Notes under the pieces: model-generated
Told to the model about the DNA's origin: nothing
The model's input: only the letters and a program-made list of their open reading frames with translations
Database searches by the model: none
NCBI GenBank assembly: GCA_047602055.1
Contig: JASGIG010000001.1
Coordinates: 1,302,001 to 1,366,000 of the forward strand
DNA length: 64,000 nt
Source: JAODBQ01 sp047602055
GTDB lineage: Bacteria > Actinomycetota > Acidimicrobiia > Acidimicrobiales > Ilumatobacteraceae
Direction: 5' to 3'
Made by a program: the position numbers and the translations under genes
In this document: one piece after another, positions 25,970 through 34,956 of the stretch
Layout of the letters: each line of letters opens with the position of its first letter
Numbering within the stretch: position 1 is the first letter of the stretch

Positions 25970-27145
25970 CTATCCGTCGACTGCGCCTTGCTGCGCCTTC
26001 GACTGTGCAATGCGAGCTGACCGCGCGCCGATCTTGGCGGTGACCGTCCGAAGCGACGCAGGCAAGGCGTGGGCGTAGGTCGACATCAGCATCTCGGGGC
26101 TGTGTCCCAGGATCTCTGCGGCAGCGCGCACCTCACCGAGGTCCGAGGCGCCGGCGACCATGTGTGTTGCTGCGGTGTGGCGAAGACCGTGACTGGTCAC
26201 TCGTCGGACGCCGGCTCGGGCGATGAGGCGCTCCAACGTATGGCTGTAGTTGCGCGGCCTGACTGCTCCGCCGAGTTGGGTGGCGACGACGAGATCGTTG
26301 TCTTGCCACAACTCGCGCGCTCGGGCGCGTTCGAGGCTTTGGCGTTGCAGGTGCGCCGATAAGGCAGCTGTCGTCTCGGGATCGATCGCGATGCGCCGCC
26401 GGGACCGAGCGTTCTTTCCGGCGCTCCACACCAACGCTCCGTCCGCCTCGACGAGGCCTTCGGCGATCGTGATCAGCCCCGCATGCAGATCGACACGGAC
26501 CCACCGGAGCGCGAGGAGCTCACTTCGGCGTAGCCCGTAGAGCGCCTCGAGCCGCATCGGTCCTCCCCATCGATGGTCGCGAACCGTGTCGAGGAAGGCG
26601 CCGAGTTCGTCCTCGTCCCACGCCTCGGCCAACCTCGGTGCGGAGACGCGTGCGACCTCACGGGGCAGCGGCACGTTGGTCGCGACACTGCGTCGCAGGT
26701 CTCCTTCGGCCACGGCGTCTGCCAACGCAGCTCGCAATGTCATCCTCACGATCTGGAGACTCCGACGCGACAGGGTGCCGCTCGCGGCCAGGGACTCGAA
26801 CCACCGGGTGAGGTCTTCACGAGTCAGTTGGTCGACGACGATGCCACCGATGCCTGCCGCGATGTGTTGCGCAGCCCAGCGATACTGCTGGCGCTGGTTC
26901 GGTCCGATATCGGTGCGAGACCGGACCCAACGATCCACCAGGGCTGCGACGGTCCGGCGCTCGAACTGCTCACGGCCGGACTCGATCGCAGCGGCCGCAG
27001 CGTTACGTGCGGCGCGCTGGCTGGAGAACGTCCCGAGCTGGCGAGGTCGTGCCTTGCCACTCTCGGTATCGACGCCGTCGACACGGACGACCCAGCGACC
27101 TCGCTGTTGCCTGACCGTCGGACGTCCAGTCGCTTTCCAGGCCAT
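25970..27145 (-). CDS. int: tyrosine-type site-specific integrase
   Basis: 391 aa with the plan of actinobacterial phage/ICE integrases: N-terminal arm-binding region (RQQRGRWVVRVDGVDTESGK), core-binding domain about 65-150 (ALVDRWVRSRTDIGPNQRQQ), and catalytic domain about 185-375. Catalytic residues are visible: Arg in LEALYGLRRSELLALRW, HGLRHTAATHM (H-x-x-R), and the Tyr nucleophile in EMLMSTYAHALP behind LGHS. It is transcribed away from the tRNA-Thr, 110 bases from it, as expected for an enzyme recombining into the tRNA 3' end. It looks undamaged although the rest of its element is degraded. Confidence 0.95.
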   Translation of the reverse strand: MAWKATGRPTVRQQRGRWVVRVDGVDTESGKARPRQLGTFSSQRAARNAAAAAIESGREQFERRTVAALVDRWVRSRTDIGPNQRQQYRWAAQHIAAGIGGIVVDQLTREDLTRWFESLAASGTLSRRSLQIVRMTLRAALADAVAEGDLRRSVATNVPLPREVARVSAPRLAEAWDEDELGAFLDTVRDHRWGGPMRLEALYGLRRSELLALRWVRVDLHAGLITIAEGLVEADGALVWSAGKNARSRRRIAIDPETTAALSAHLQRQSLERARARELWQDNDLVVATQLGGAVRPRNYSHTLERLIARAGVRRVTSHGLRHTAATHMVAGASDLGEVRAAAEILGHSPEMLMSTYAHALPASLRTVTAKIGARSARIAQSKAQQGAVDG

Positions 27146-27253
27146 CAGTCCCGCCGCCTGGTCTGATACTTGCTTGATACAGCGGGCGTGAACGGCGGTC
27201 GGTACGCAACGCTCACGAGTCGCATTTAACCAGCTCAGAGCGGTGGATTCAAG

Positions 27254-27276
27254 GAGCCGGGTGCGGGAATCGAACC
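27254..27276 (-). other. putative attachment site, tRNA end of integrative element
   Basis: The 23 bases covering the tRNA-Thr T-arm and acceptor 3' side match 14520-14542 at 21 positions in direct orientation. The integrase start lies 109 bases away. Confidence 0.6.
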
Positions 27277-27327
27277 CGCGACCACATGATTACAAGTCAA
27301 GTGCTCTGCCAACTGAGCTAACCCGGC
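27255..27327 (-). tRNA. tRNA-Thr (anticodon TGT)
   Basis: A complete cloverleaf on the minus strand: acceptor GCCGGGT pairs with ACCCGGC, D-arm TAGCTCAGTTGGCAGAGC, anticodon loop CTTGTAA (anticodon TGT, reading ACA), T-arm CGCGGGTTCGATTCCCGC. CCA is not encoded. The 3' half is the apparent integration target of the element to its left. Confidence 0.95.
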
Positions 27328-27359
27328 GAGGGCGGTCAGCGTAACGCTCGGCGGGTCGG

Positions 27360-28181
27360 TCAGTCCGTGGTGGCCGGTTCGCGACGGTGCTTGGCGGCAT
27401 CCTTCGCCTCCCGTGCCTTGGCCGCCGCGGCCTGCCTGGCCTCCTCGTCGGCGGCGAGCACGGCGGGTGAGGCGACGAAGCCGCCGACGAAGTTGGTGAA
27501 CCGGCCGAAGCGGCGGTCGAAGCGCGCGGCGCGGGCCTTGGCTCGGGCCAGCTTCCGAGCGTTGTAGAAGCGTTGCGCCCAGTGCGACTCGGGGCGGGCC
27601 ATGCGGATCGCCGCGACGATGGCGACGAACGGTACGAACGCTCCGAGGATCGCCAGCTCGACCTTCCCCTTCCACAGGCAGACGGCGACGATCGAGAAGT
27701 GGAAGCCGATCCCCGTGACGATGCCGGCGAGAGTGATCCGGTCGCCGACGGCGTCGGTGAAGTCGAACGGGTTCAGCCCGGCGAGGAACAGGCCCATGCA
27801 GGCGATCGTCAGGCTGACCACCTCCACCGACAGGCGCCCCTGCTCGGACCAGTACACGTCGGACATGTGCAGGATCAGGGCGAACTCGTCGAGCACCAGC
27901 GACGTGCCGATGCCGACCATCACCGCGGCGATCTCCAGCCACGGCCGTGTCGCCGTGCCGACAGCTATGAACGCCCCGACGATCAGCAGGATCGAGCCGG
28001 GGACGGCGTGGTGGACGTGCGTGCCCGACGCCGAGACGTTGTTCTTGAACGGTCCCTTGCCGGCGCGGATCAGGCGGGTGATCGTGCGGGTGACGAAGAA
28101 CGTGACGACGAACGCCGCGAAGCACAGCAACAGCGGGACGCGATGGCGCTCCGTGATCAGGCGGTGGTACCACTCGTCCAC
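27360..28181 (-). CDS. conserved actinobacterial integral membrane protein of unknown function
   Basis: 273 aa from the GTG at 28181 (product VDEWYHRLITERHRVPLL); longer readings upstream run through an intergenic repeat. About six membrane segments: LLLCFAAFVVTFFVT, a pair around GSILLIVGAFIAVG and IAAVMVGIGTSLVL, LTIACMGLFLAG, ITLAGIVTGIGFHFSIVAVC and AILGAFVPFVAIVAA. The motif GTHVHHAVPG and the sequence VLDEFALILHMSDVYW are characteristic of a widespread actinobacterial family that I know only as hypothetical. The C-terminus is basic and Ala-rich. No functional context. Confidence 0.75.
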   Translation of the reverse strand: MDEWYHRLITERHRVPLLLCFAAFVVTFFVTRTITRLIRAGKGPFKNNVSASGTHVHHAVPGSILLIVGAFIAVGTATRPWLEIAAVMVGIGTSLVLDEFALILHMSDVYWSEQGRLSVEVVSLTIACMGLFLAGLNPFDFTDAVGDRITLAGIVTGIGFHFSIVAVCLWKGKVELAILGAFVPFVAIVAAIRMARPESHWAQRFYNARKLARAKARAARFDRRFGRFTNFVGGFVASPAVLAADEEARQAAAAKAREAKDAAKHRREPATTD

Positions 28182-28235
28182 GGCTCGACGGTAGGCGACG
28201 CTGCCACAGCGCCGCGGCGTCCTGCGTGGTCGGGT

Positions 28236-28320
28236 GTCCGAGTCGCAGCGGTTGGCGCGAGTCGCTGGCGGTGGACAGTCCATCGTCAGCGACTCGGCCC
28301 GGCGTGTGGGACTCGGACCG
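28236..28320. repeat. intergenic repeat family F, copy 1
   Basis: Repeated and inverted GAGTCGC/GCGACTC blocks around GGACAGTCC, similar to 43060-43148 and 50701-50781. It lies between two divergently transcribed membrane-protein genes. Confidence 0.65.
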
Positions 28321-28390
28321 GGGCGGGTTCGTCCGAGCGGGACGGTGTCGGGCAGTAGGTTGCGAGCAGCCGGATGTCGAGGGGAGGGAC

Positions 28391-29986
28391 GTGGCCGACC
28401 AGGCCAGCGATGACGAGGTGCCGACCGCCGAGAACCCGGTGGTGGAGCCGCTCGACGACCTGTTCGGCACGCCCCCGTCGCCGTTGCCGGGCTCGTTCAC
28501 GATCGATCCGCGGGTGGTCACCGAGCCCGGCGAGGCGGTCGTGGCCGGGGTGCCGCCGGTGATTCGGGCGGACGCGACGGAGACCGACACGGACGAGACC
28601 GACACGGACATCGTTGCGCCCGCGGCCGATGCGCAGGACCTGGCGGCGCCGGCGCAGGACTTGGCGGTCGCCGATGCGGGCGGCACGATCACCGATGCGG
28701 ACGCGACGTCGGCGACGCTGGCGCCGCGACGGTCGTCGCTCACCCGGCCGCTGCCCTGGTTGGCCGTCGGCGCAGGGCTGCTGCTCGCCGCGCTGATGAC
28801 GTTCGCCTACGTCGGCGCGTTCGTCGACCCACTCGACGAGCTCCACGACCTGAAGATCGCCGTGGTGAACCTCGACCAGCCAGTAGAGGTCGCCGGGCAG
28901 ACGATCGGCGTCGGTGGCGAGGTCGTCCGGGCGGCCACGGCCGGCAGCACCGGCGCCGTGGCGTGGGTGGCCTACGAGTCACGCGACGCGGTGCTCGACG
29001 CGCTCGGTCGCAACGAGTTGGCGGGCGCGGTGATCCTGCCGGCGGACCTGTCCGCGCGGGTCGGAGCGATCGGCACCACGCTGGGTGCCGCACCGCAGGC
29101 CCAGATCGAGGTGCTGCGCAACGCCGGCGCCGGCAGCCTCCAACCCGCCGTCGTCGACGAGGTCACGGACGCGTTGCTGCGCGAGCTCAACGCCTCGGTG
29201 GCCGAGCGCCTGTCGTCGACGCTGACGTCGCTCGGCGTGCAGGTCGCCCCGGCGAACGTCGCCGCGCTGGCGACGCCGGTCGTCGCCAGCGTCGCCGATG
29301 CGCCGGACATCGGCAACCACGGTGGCCGCGGCCTGCCGCCGCTGTACATCGCCGTGATGACCACGCTCACCGGGCTCGTCGGCGCGATCGCGATCCACAC
29401 AGCGGTTGGCGCCGTGGCCGGTCGGGAGCGCATCGAGGTGATGGGCCGGGAGCTGGCGGTCGGCCGCCTGCGCGTCCGGCCCGGGCCGCGCTACTGGCAG
29501 GAGGCCGCGCTCGTCGGCGTCCTCGCCGTCGGCTCGGCGATCGTCATCCCCTGGGTGGCCGTCGGCCTCCTCGGCGCGCACGCCGACCGGCCGTTCCTGG
29601 CGATGCCGGTCGTCGCCCTCGGCGTGCTCGTCGCCGGTTGGCTGACGCTGCTGTGCGTCACCGCGCTCGGGGTGCTCGGCGAGGTGATCGTCGTCTTGCT
29701 GACGACGATCTTCGGCGTCCCGTCGGCTCGTGGCGTGTACCCGGCCGAGGCGCTGCCGGGCTTGTTCCGTGTGCTCGGCACGTTCCTGCCGCTGCGCTTC
29801 CTCACCGACGCGATGCGCGCCGTGTTCTTCTTCGGCGGCAACGACGATGCCGGCCTGCGCACCGCCTTCGTCGTGCTGTGGATCTGGGCGCTCGGCTCGC
29901 TGCTCGCAGGTGGCCTCGTCGCCGGGGCGCTCAGCCGCCGTGAGCTGCGCGACCGTCGGGCTGCCGCGCTCGTTGCTCCAACCTGA
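28391..29986 (+). CDS. YhgE/Pip- or DUF3533-like membrane protein
   Basis: 531 aa from a GTG behind GGGGAGGGA. An acidic cytoplasmic tail of about 115 aa is followed by a first membrane segment (PLPWLAVGAGLLLAALMTFA), a large extracytoplasmic region beginning LHDLKIAVVNLDQPVEVAGQ, and five or so C-terminal membrane segments of ABC-2-permease type. The 'D-x-K-I-A-V-V-N-x-D' opening after TM1 is the mark of the DUF3533/SNG1 and YhgE/Pip groups, which are linked to export or drug tolerance. No ATPase partner is adjacent. The end overlaps the convergent molybdoenzyme gene by 56 bases. Confidence 0.75.
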   Translation: MADQASDDEVPTAENPVVEPLDDLFGTPPSPLPGSFTIDPRVVTEPGEAVVAGVPPVIRADATETDTDETDTDIVAPAADAQDLAAPAQDLAVADAGGTITDADATSATLAPRRSSLTRPLPWLAVGAGLLLAALMTFAYVGAFVDPLDELHDLKIAVVNLDQPVEVAGQTIGVGGEVVRAATAGSTGAVAWVAYESRDAVLDALGRNELAGAVILPADLSARVGAIGTTLGAAPQAQIEVLRNAGAGSLQPAVVDEVTDALLRELNASVAERLSSTLTSLGVQVAPANVAALATPVVASVADAPDIGNHGGRGLPPLYIAVMTTLTGLVGAIAIHTAVGAVAGRERIEVMGRELAVGRLRVRPGPRYWQEAALVGVLAVGSAIVIPWVAVGLLGAHADRPFLAMPVVALGVLVAGWLTLLCVTALGVLGEVIVVLLTTIFGVPSARGVYPAEALPGLFRVLGTFLPLRFLTDAMRAVFFFGGNDDAGLRTAFVVLWIWALGSLLAGGLVAGALSRRELRDRRAAALVAPT

Positions 29987-32243
29987 CGACGTTCGACTTC
30001 GACGTCGGGCAGTTGCTGCCGATCGCCGTCGCGTCGAGCGGGACGAGCGCGTTCGCCTCCGGGAAGTAGGCAGCGGCGCAACCCCGCGGCTGGTCGTAGC
30101 GGACGACGCGGAACGCGTCGGCGCGCCGTTCGGAGCCGTCGGTCCACTCGCTGACGAGATCGACGAGCTGCCCGTCTGCGAGGCCGAGCATCGTGATGTC
30201 GTCGGGGTGCACGAACACGACGCGGCGACCGCCGCGGATGCCGCGGTAGCGGTCGTCGAGCCCGTAGATCGTGGTGTTGAACTGGTCGTGCGAGCGCAGC
30301 GTCTGCAGCAGCAGACGACCCTCGGGCACGTGCAGCACGTCGAGCGGGCTGACCGCGAACTGGGCCTTGCCGGTGGCGGTCGGGAACGTGCGGGTGTCCC
30401 GCGGCGGGTGCGGGAGGACGAAGCCGCCGGTCCGCTCGACCTTGTCGGCGTAGGCGTCGGCGCCCGGCACGACGTGGCCGATGTGCCGACGGATCGTCGT
30501 GTAGTCGGCGCGCATCGCGTCCCAGTCGATGCCGTGACGATCGCCGAGCACCGCGCTGGCCATCGTGCAGACGATGTCGACCTCGGAGCGCAGGTGCTCG
30601 CTGGCCGGTTCCAGCAGGCCGCGCGACGCGTGCACCGCCGACATCGAGTCCTCGACGCTGACCTGCTGATCCCGGCCACCGGTGCGGTCGCGCTCGGTGC
30701 GCCCGAGCGTCGGCAGGATCAGCGCCTCGCGCCCGCACACCGCGTGGCTGCGGTTCAGCTTCGTCGACACCTGCACGGTGAGCTCGGCGTTGCGCAGCGC
30801 CTGCTCGGCGACCGCGGTGTCGGGGACGGCGGACACGAAGTTGCCGCCCATGGCGACGAACACCTTGGCGTGGCCGTCGCGCAGCGCCCTGATCGCCTCG
30901 ACCGTGTCGTAGCCGTGCTCGCGTGGCGGCTCGAAGCCGAACTCGGCAGCGAGGTTGTCGAGGAACACCTTCGGTGGCCGCTCCCAGATGCCCATCGTGC
31001 GGTCGCCCTGGACGTTGGAGTGGCCGCGCACCGGGCACAGGCCGGCGCCTGGCTTGCCGATGTTGCCCTGGGCGAAGGCGACGTTGGCGATCTCGCGGAT
31101 CGTCGCCACCGCGTTGCGATGCTGGGTGACGCCCATCGCCCAGCAGGTGACGGTGCGCGACGAGGCGGCGAACATCCGGGCCGCCTCCTCGATCTGCTCC
31201 CGGGTCAGCCCGGTGGCCCGCGCCACCGCCGCCCAGTCGAGCCCGGCGAGGTGCTCGGCCCAGCGCTCGAAGCCGGTGGTGTGGCGCTCGACGAAGTCAC
31301 GGTCGACGCAGTCCCACTCGACGAGCAGCGCCCCGATCGCCTGGAACAGGGCAAGGTCGCCGTTGACCCGGACGGGCAGGTGCACGTCGGCGAGTGGGAC
31401 GCCGGCGGTGAGCAGGCCGCGGGCCGTCTGCGGGTTGCCGAACCTGACGAGGCCGGCCTCGCGCAGCGGGTTGATCGACAGGATCTTCGCCCCGTTGCGC
31501 TTGGCCTCGGCGAGCGCGCTGAGCATCCGCGGGTGGTTCGTGCCCGGGTTCTGGCCGACGACGACGATCAGCTCGGCGTCGTAGACGTCGTCGAGGTGGA
31601 CAGAGCCCTTGCCGATGCCGATCGCCTCGGCGAGGGCCACGGACGTCGACTCGTGGCACATGTTCGAGCAGTCCGGCAGGTTGTTCGTCCCGAAGGCGCG
31701 CACGAACAGCTGGTAGGCGAACGCGGCCTCGTTCGACGTGCGCCCCGACGTGTAGAAGATCGCCTCGTGCGGTGAGGCCAGGCCGCGCAGGTGGCGGCCG
31801 ATCAGCGCGAACGCGTCGTCCCAGGAGATCGGCTCGTAGTGCGTCGCGCCGGGGCGACGGACCATCGGCTCGGTGAGCCGACCGCGCTTGCCGAGCCAGA
31901 ACTCGTCGCGCTCGGCGAGCGACTCGATGCTGTGCTGCGCGAAGAAGCCGCGGGTGACCCGCGCGGTGGTGGCCTCCTCGGCCACGGCCTTGGCCCCGTT
32001 CTCGCAGAACTCGGCGAGGTGACGGTGCTCGGGCGACGGGTCCGGCCAGGCACACGACATGCAGTCGAACCCGTCCACCTGGTTGAGGTGGCGCAGCGTG
32101 CGGATCGTGCGCCGCACGCCCATCTGCCGCACGGCGAGGTTCACCGCCACCGCCACCGCCTTGGCGCCGGCGGCGTGGCCGGCAGGCTGCCCGACCTTCA
32201 ACGAGGGTTCGAGGGGCTCACCGTCGGCTGCCATGCCGCTCAT
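29931..32243 (-). CDS. FdhF/YdeP-family molybdopterin oxidoreductase
   Basis: 770 aa. A cytoplasmic molybdopterin oxidoreductase of the YdeP group, related to formate dehydrogenase H but without its usual four-Cys cluster motif; Cys-x-x-Cys is seen as GFDCMSCAWPD at about residue 58. Typical family segments are EPISWDDAFALIGRHLR, FYTSGRTSNEAAFAYQLFVR, NMCHESTSVALAEAIGIGKG, VVVGQNPGTNHPRMLSAL and the C-terminal dinucleotide-binding domain. YdeP in E. coli is tied to acid resistance; the substrate here is unknown. The ATG at 32243 or the in-frame ATG nine bases later could start it. No FdhD or Mo-cofactor genes are in the window. Confidence 0.9.
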   Translation of the reverse strand: MSGMAADGEPLEPSLKVGQPAGHAAGAKAVAVAVNLAVRQMGVRRTIRTLRHLNQVDGFDCMSCAWPDPSPEHRHLAEFCENGAKAVAEEATTARVTRGFFAQHSIESLAERDEFWLGKRGRLTEPMVRRPGATHYEPISWDDAFALIGRHLRGLASPHEAIFYTSGRTSNEAAFAYQLFVRAFGTNNLPDCSNMCHESTSVALAEAIGIGKGSVHLDDVYDAELIVVVGQNPGTNHPRMLSALAEAKRNGAKILSINPLREAGLVRFGNPQTARGLLTAGVPLADVHLPVRVNGDLALFQAIGALLVEWDCVDRDFVERHTTGFERWAEHLAGLDWAAVARATGLTREQIEEAARMFAASSRTVTCWAMGVTQHRNAVATIREIANVAFAQGNIGKPGAGLCPVRGHSNVQGDRTMGIWERPPKVFLDNLAAEFGFEPPREHGYDTVEAIRALRDGHAKVFVAMGGNFVSAVPDTAVAEQALRNAELTVQVSTKLNRSHAVCGREALILPTLGRTERDRTGGRDQQVSVEDSMSAVHASRGLLEPASEHLRSEVDIVCTMASAVLGDRHGIDWDAMRADYTTIRRHIGHVVPGADAYADKVERTGGFVLPHPPRDTRTFPTATGKAQFAVSPLDVLHVPEGRLLLQTLRSHDQFNTTIYGLDDRYRGIRGGRRVVFVHPDDITMLGLADGQLVDLVSEWTDGSERRADAFRVVRYDQPRGCAAAYFPEANALVPLDATAIGSNCPTSKSNVVRLEQRARQPDGRAAHGG

Positions 32244-32255
32244 CTTGCCTGAACG

Positions 32256-33057
32256 TCAATGCGTCGCCGGGGCGCGCACCAGGGCTTCCTGGGCGAACGT
32301 CGCCACGTGGGTGCCGTCGGCGCCGAACACCTCGCCGAGCGTCAGGCCACGGCCGCCTCCGTAGGCCAGGCAGGTGACGTCGTAGAGGTGCCAGTCGTCG
32401 ACGCACGGCGACGTGTGGAACCAGACGCTGTGGTCCAGGCTGGCGATGAAGCGGTTCTCGGACTCGTCGATCGCCTTCCGATCGGGGTGGGCGCGGATCA
32501 CCGAATCGCATGGCAGGTCGTCGGAGAGGTAGGCGAGCCAGCAGCGATGCAGCAGGTCGTCGCCGTCGAGCGGCGCGGTGACGCGCATCCAGGCCACCAT
32601 CCGTCCTGTGCCGATCGCCGGCAGCGGGGTCGCCTCCTCGGGGACGAAGCGGCGGCAGAAGTCCTCCGACCACGACGTGTCCTCGAGATCCTCGGGGCGT
32701 GGGACGTCCGGGATCACGCTCGGGCGGACGACGGGCGACGCCTCGGCGCGGCTGGTACGACGCCTCCAGGTTGAGGATCGCCCCGATCGCCTGTCGGGCG
32801 ACGACGCGGCGGGTGGCGAAGCTGCGGCCGTTGCGGATGCGGTCGACCTCGTAGCGCACCGGTTCGGTGTGGTCGCCTCGGCGGATGTAGTAGGCCCGCA
32901 AGGAGTGGACCACCTTGTCGTCCTCGACGGTGGCGGACGCGGCGCGGAGCGCCTGGGCGACGATCTGCCCGCCGTACAGCCCGCCCCACGGGTAGCGCGG
33001 CCCGATGCCGACGTAGGTGTCTGGGCCGTGGAGGACGAGATCGAACACGGCCGGCAT
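32256..33057 (-). CDS. acyl-CoA thioesterase II (TesB-like), frameshifted near 32748
   Basis: Hydrolyses acyl-CoA to fatty acid and CoA; double hotdog fold. The N-terminal hotdog is in the frame of the ATG at 33057 (PWGGLYGGQIVAQALRAA, SLRAYYIRRGDHTEPVRYEV, NGRSFATRRVVARQ). The C-terminal hotdog is in another frame down to 32256 (MVAWMRVTAPLDGDDLLHRC, LDHSVWFHTSPCVDDWHLYD, GRGLTLGEVFGADGTHVATF). The shift lies in CCTCGGCGCGG at 32741-32751; one base restores a protein of about 267 aa. The conserved catalytic-region Asp is kept in the C-terminal half (YLSDD). Upstream of the YdeP gene on the same strand, 13 bases apart. Confidence 0.85.
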
Positions 33058-33085
33058 CCTACGAACGGGCCCTCGGTGCGCTGAC

Positions 33086-34036
33086 CTATGTCAGCTCCAG
33101 GCGGCGACCGGCGCGGCAGATCGTCAGCGTGCCGCTCGACGAGACGACGAACACGACCGCCTCGGGGACGTCCGCCGAGAAGCGCAACGCCGACGTGTGC
33201 CGCGTGCCCCGGTACGACGGGACCTCGCGCCGTGACGCCTCCGACGACCACAGCTGGACACCGACCTGGTCGATCCGCCCGTCGGCGTCGACGACAGCCG
33301 CCCGGTCGAACTGCGACAGGGCGTTGAGCATCGCCGCGAAGTGGTTGCGGTTGTGCAGGTCGAGCGCGGGGATGGCGACGGCCGCGTTGAACCCGAGGTG
33401 GCCGAGGTCGTGGGCGTGGCCCTGCGGGTTCCACACGATCATCGCCCCGATGCGCCCGGCGCCGAGCCAGTGCGTGCACAGCTCCAGAAGATTGGCGAGC
33501 AGGACCGCGTCGGCGCTGCCGATCTCGGCGAGGACCTGGTCGACGAGGCGGTGGCTGAGCGGCTTGACGTTCCAGGCGATGCCGTCCCAGGTGGCGACGC
33601 GATGCGGTGTCGTCAGGCGGATCCAACCGTTGGCCAACCGCTGGACGACGAGCGCACCGCCGTGCATGGCGAGGTGGACGGCCGACGACTCGTACTCGCG
33701 GGTGCGCTCGAAGCACACCAGCCGGTCCGGGTGGTCGACGACTCGGACGACGAACGACGAGCGACCGTCGGCGAGCAGGCGGACGACGTCGAGCGCCGCG
33801 CCGTCGATGTCGACGAGCACGCCGGTGTCGATCGTCGTCGCCGGGGGCGGGCCGTCGATGATCACCGCGCCGTAGCGCGCGGCGACTCCCTCGTGGCGGT
33901 GCGGGTGACGGGCGTAGTCGAGCTCGGCGAGCAGCAGCGGCCTGCGCGGATCGTCCTCATGACCCCAGATCCCCTCGTCGACCAGCTCGTGCCGCAGGCG
34001 CTCGATGCGGCGCTGGTGGGCATCGACGTCCGGCAC
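33086..34036 (-). CDS. divergent diadenylate-cyclase (DisA_N/DAC-like) domain protein
   Basis: 316 aa from the GTG at 34036. An N-terminal domain of about 170 aa that I do not recognise is followed by a DAC-like domain from about 190: GAMIVWNPQGHAHDLGHLGF, ALSQFDRAAVVDADGRIDQV and GTRHTSALRFSADVPEAVVF. DAC enzymes make cyclic di-AMP from two ATP using a D-G-A motif and an R-H-R motif. Here these read D-R-A and R-H-T, so catalysis is doubtful and a sensor role is possible. Located between the TesB and crotonase genes, same strand, 28 bases upstream of tesB. Confidence 0.7.
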   Translation of the reverse strand: MPDVDAHQRRIERLRHELVDEGIWGHEDDPRRPLLLAELDYARHPHRHEGVAARYGAVIIDGPPPATTIDTGVLVDIDGAALDVVRLLADGRSSFVVRVVDHPDRLVCFERTREYESSAVHLAMHGGALVVQRLANGWIRLTTPHRVATWDGIAWNVKPLSHRLVDQVLAEIGSADAVLLANLLELCTHWLGAGRIGAMIVWNPQGHAHDLGHLGFNAAVAIPALDLHNRNHFAAMLNALSQFDRAAVVDADGRIDQVGVQLWSSEASRREVPSYRGTRHTSALRFSADVPEAVVFVVSSSGTLTICRAGRRLELT

Positions 34037-34161
34037 GCCGGCCAGTTTGCCGGGAACCCGACGTCGCCGACAGCGCGAGCCGCGGACGCGTGCGTCGAGA
34101 ACGGCCGCAAGCGTCGACCATCGGCCGGCGACGGCCGGTCCGGCGCCTCCGCGGCGTCGGG

Positions 34162-34956
34162 TCAGTACACGCCTTGCGGCAGCTCGACCGACGGGCGGCC
34201 GGTGAACGTCGGCGTGCGCCGTTCGAAGAAGGCGGTGATCGCCTCCTTCGTGTCGGCCGAGGCGGTGATCTTGCCGAACACGGCGTTCTCCGCGGCGCGC
34301 GACTCGTCGACGGTCTGGGTCATCGCCTGCCACAGCAGGCGCTTGGACACGGCGACGGAGATCGGCGCGGTGTTGGTGGCGATGTCGGCGGCGATGGCTC
34401 GGGCCGTGGCCACGACCTGGTCCGCCGGCACCGCCTGCGACACCAGACCGAGCGCCGCGGCCTCGGTGCCGCTGATCGTCCGGCCCGACAGCAGCAGGTC
34501 GGCGGCGACGGAGAAGCCGCACACCCGTGGCACGATCGCATGCGAGGCCAGCTCGGGCAGCGCGCCGCGGCGGACGAAGGCGAACTGGATCTTGGCGGTC
34601 TCGGCGGCGATGCGGATGTCGCAGAGCATCGGGTAGGTGATGCCGACGCCGACCGCCGCCCCGTTGATCGCCGCGATCACCGGCTTGCGCAGCTCGTACG
34701 GCCACAGCTTGCGCAGCTTCGGCGCCGACGGACCGCCGCCGAACTGGCCGCCGGAGAGATCGGCGCCGGCGCAGAACGCCCGCCCGGCGCCGGTGACGAT
34801 CACGGCGCGGACGCTGTCGTCGCCGTCGGCCTCCGCCAGCGCGTCGCCGAGCTCGGCATCGAGCTGGGCGTTCCAGGAGTTGAGGTGCTCGGGCCGGTTG
34901 AGCGTGACGGTGGCGATGCCTTCGCCGGTCTCGTAGACGACCGTCTCGTCGCTCAT
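34162..34956 (-). CDS. enoyl-CoA hydratase-related protein
   Basis: 264-aa crotonase. Oxyanion-hole motifs are GAGRAFCAGADLSGGQFGG (about 57-75) and KPVIAAINGAAVGVGITYPM (about 93-112), followed by FAFVRRGALPELASHAIVPR. The position of the second catalytic glutamate reads ALPELA, the first is not conserved, so isomerase or other crotonase chemistry is as likely as hydration. Its start overlaps the stop of the SDR gene by four bases (ATGA), so both are one operon, probably in fatty-acid or isoprenoid-type degradation. Confidence 0.88.
   Translation of the reverse strand: MSDETVVYETGEGIATVTLNRPEHLNSWNAQLDAELGDALAEADGDDSVRAVIVTGAGRAFCAGADLSGGQFGGGPSAPKLRKLWPYELRKPVIAAINGAAVGVGITYPMLCDIRIAAETAKIQFAFVRRGALPELASHAIVPRVCGFSVAADLLLSGRTISGTEAAALGLVSQAVPADQVVATARAIAADIATNTAPISVAVSKRLLWQAMTQTVDESRAAENAVFGKITASADTKEAITAFFERRTPTFTGRPSVELPQGVY

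Larger units (their letters stand above)
14520..27276. mobile_element. degenerate integrative element in the tRNA-Thr(TGT) 3' end
   Basis: The stretch is bounded by direct repeats of the tRNA-Thr 3' end (14520-14542 and 27254-27276). A tyrosine integrase gene ends 1.3 kb inside the right end and its start is 110 bases from the tRNA. Between these lie at least seven whole or broken insertion sequences, one DUF4041/GIY-YIG gene and an Lsr2 stump. There is no relaxase, replication or structural phage gene, so it is a remnant that has been invaded and deleted by IS elements. Confidence 0.65.
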
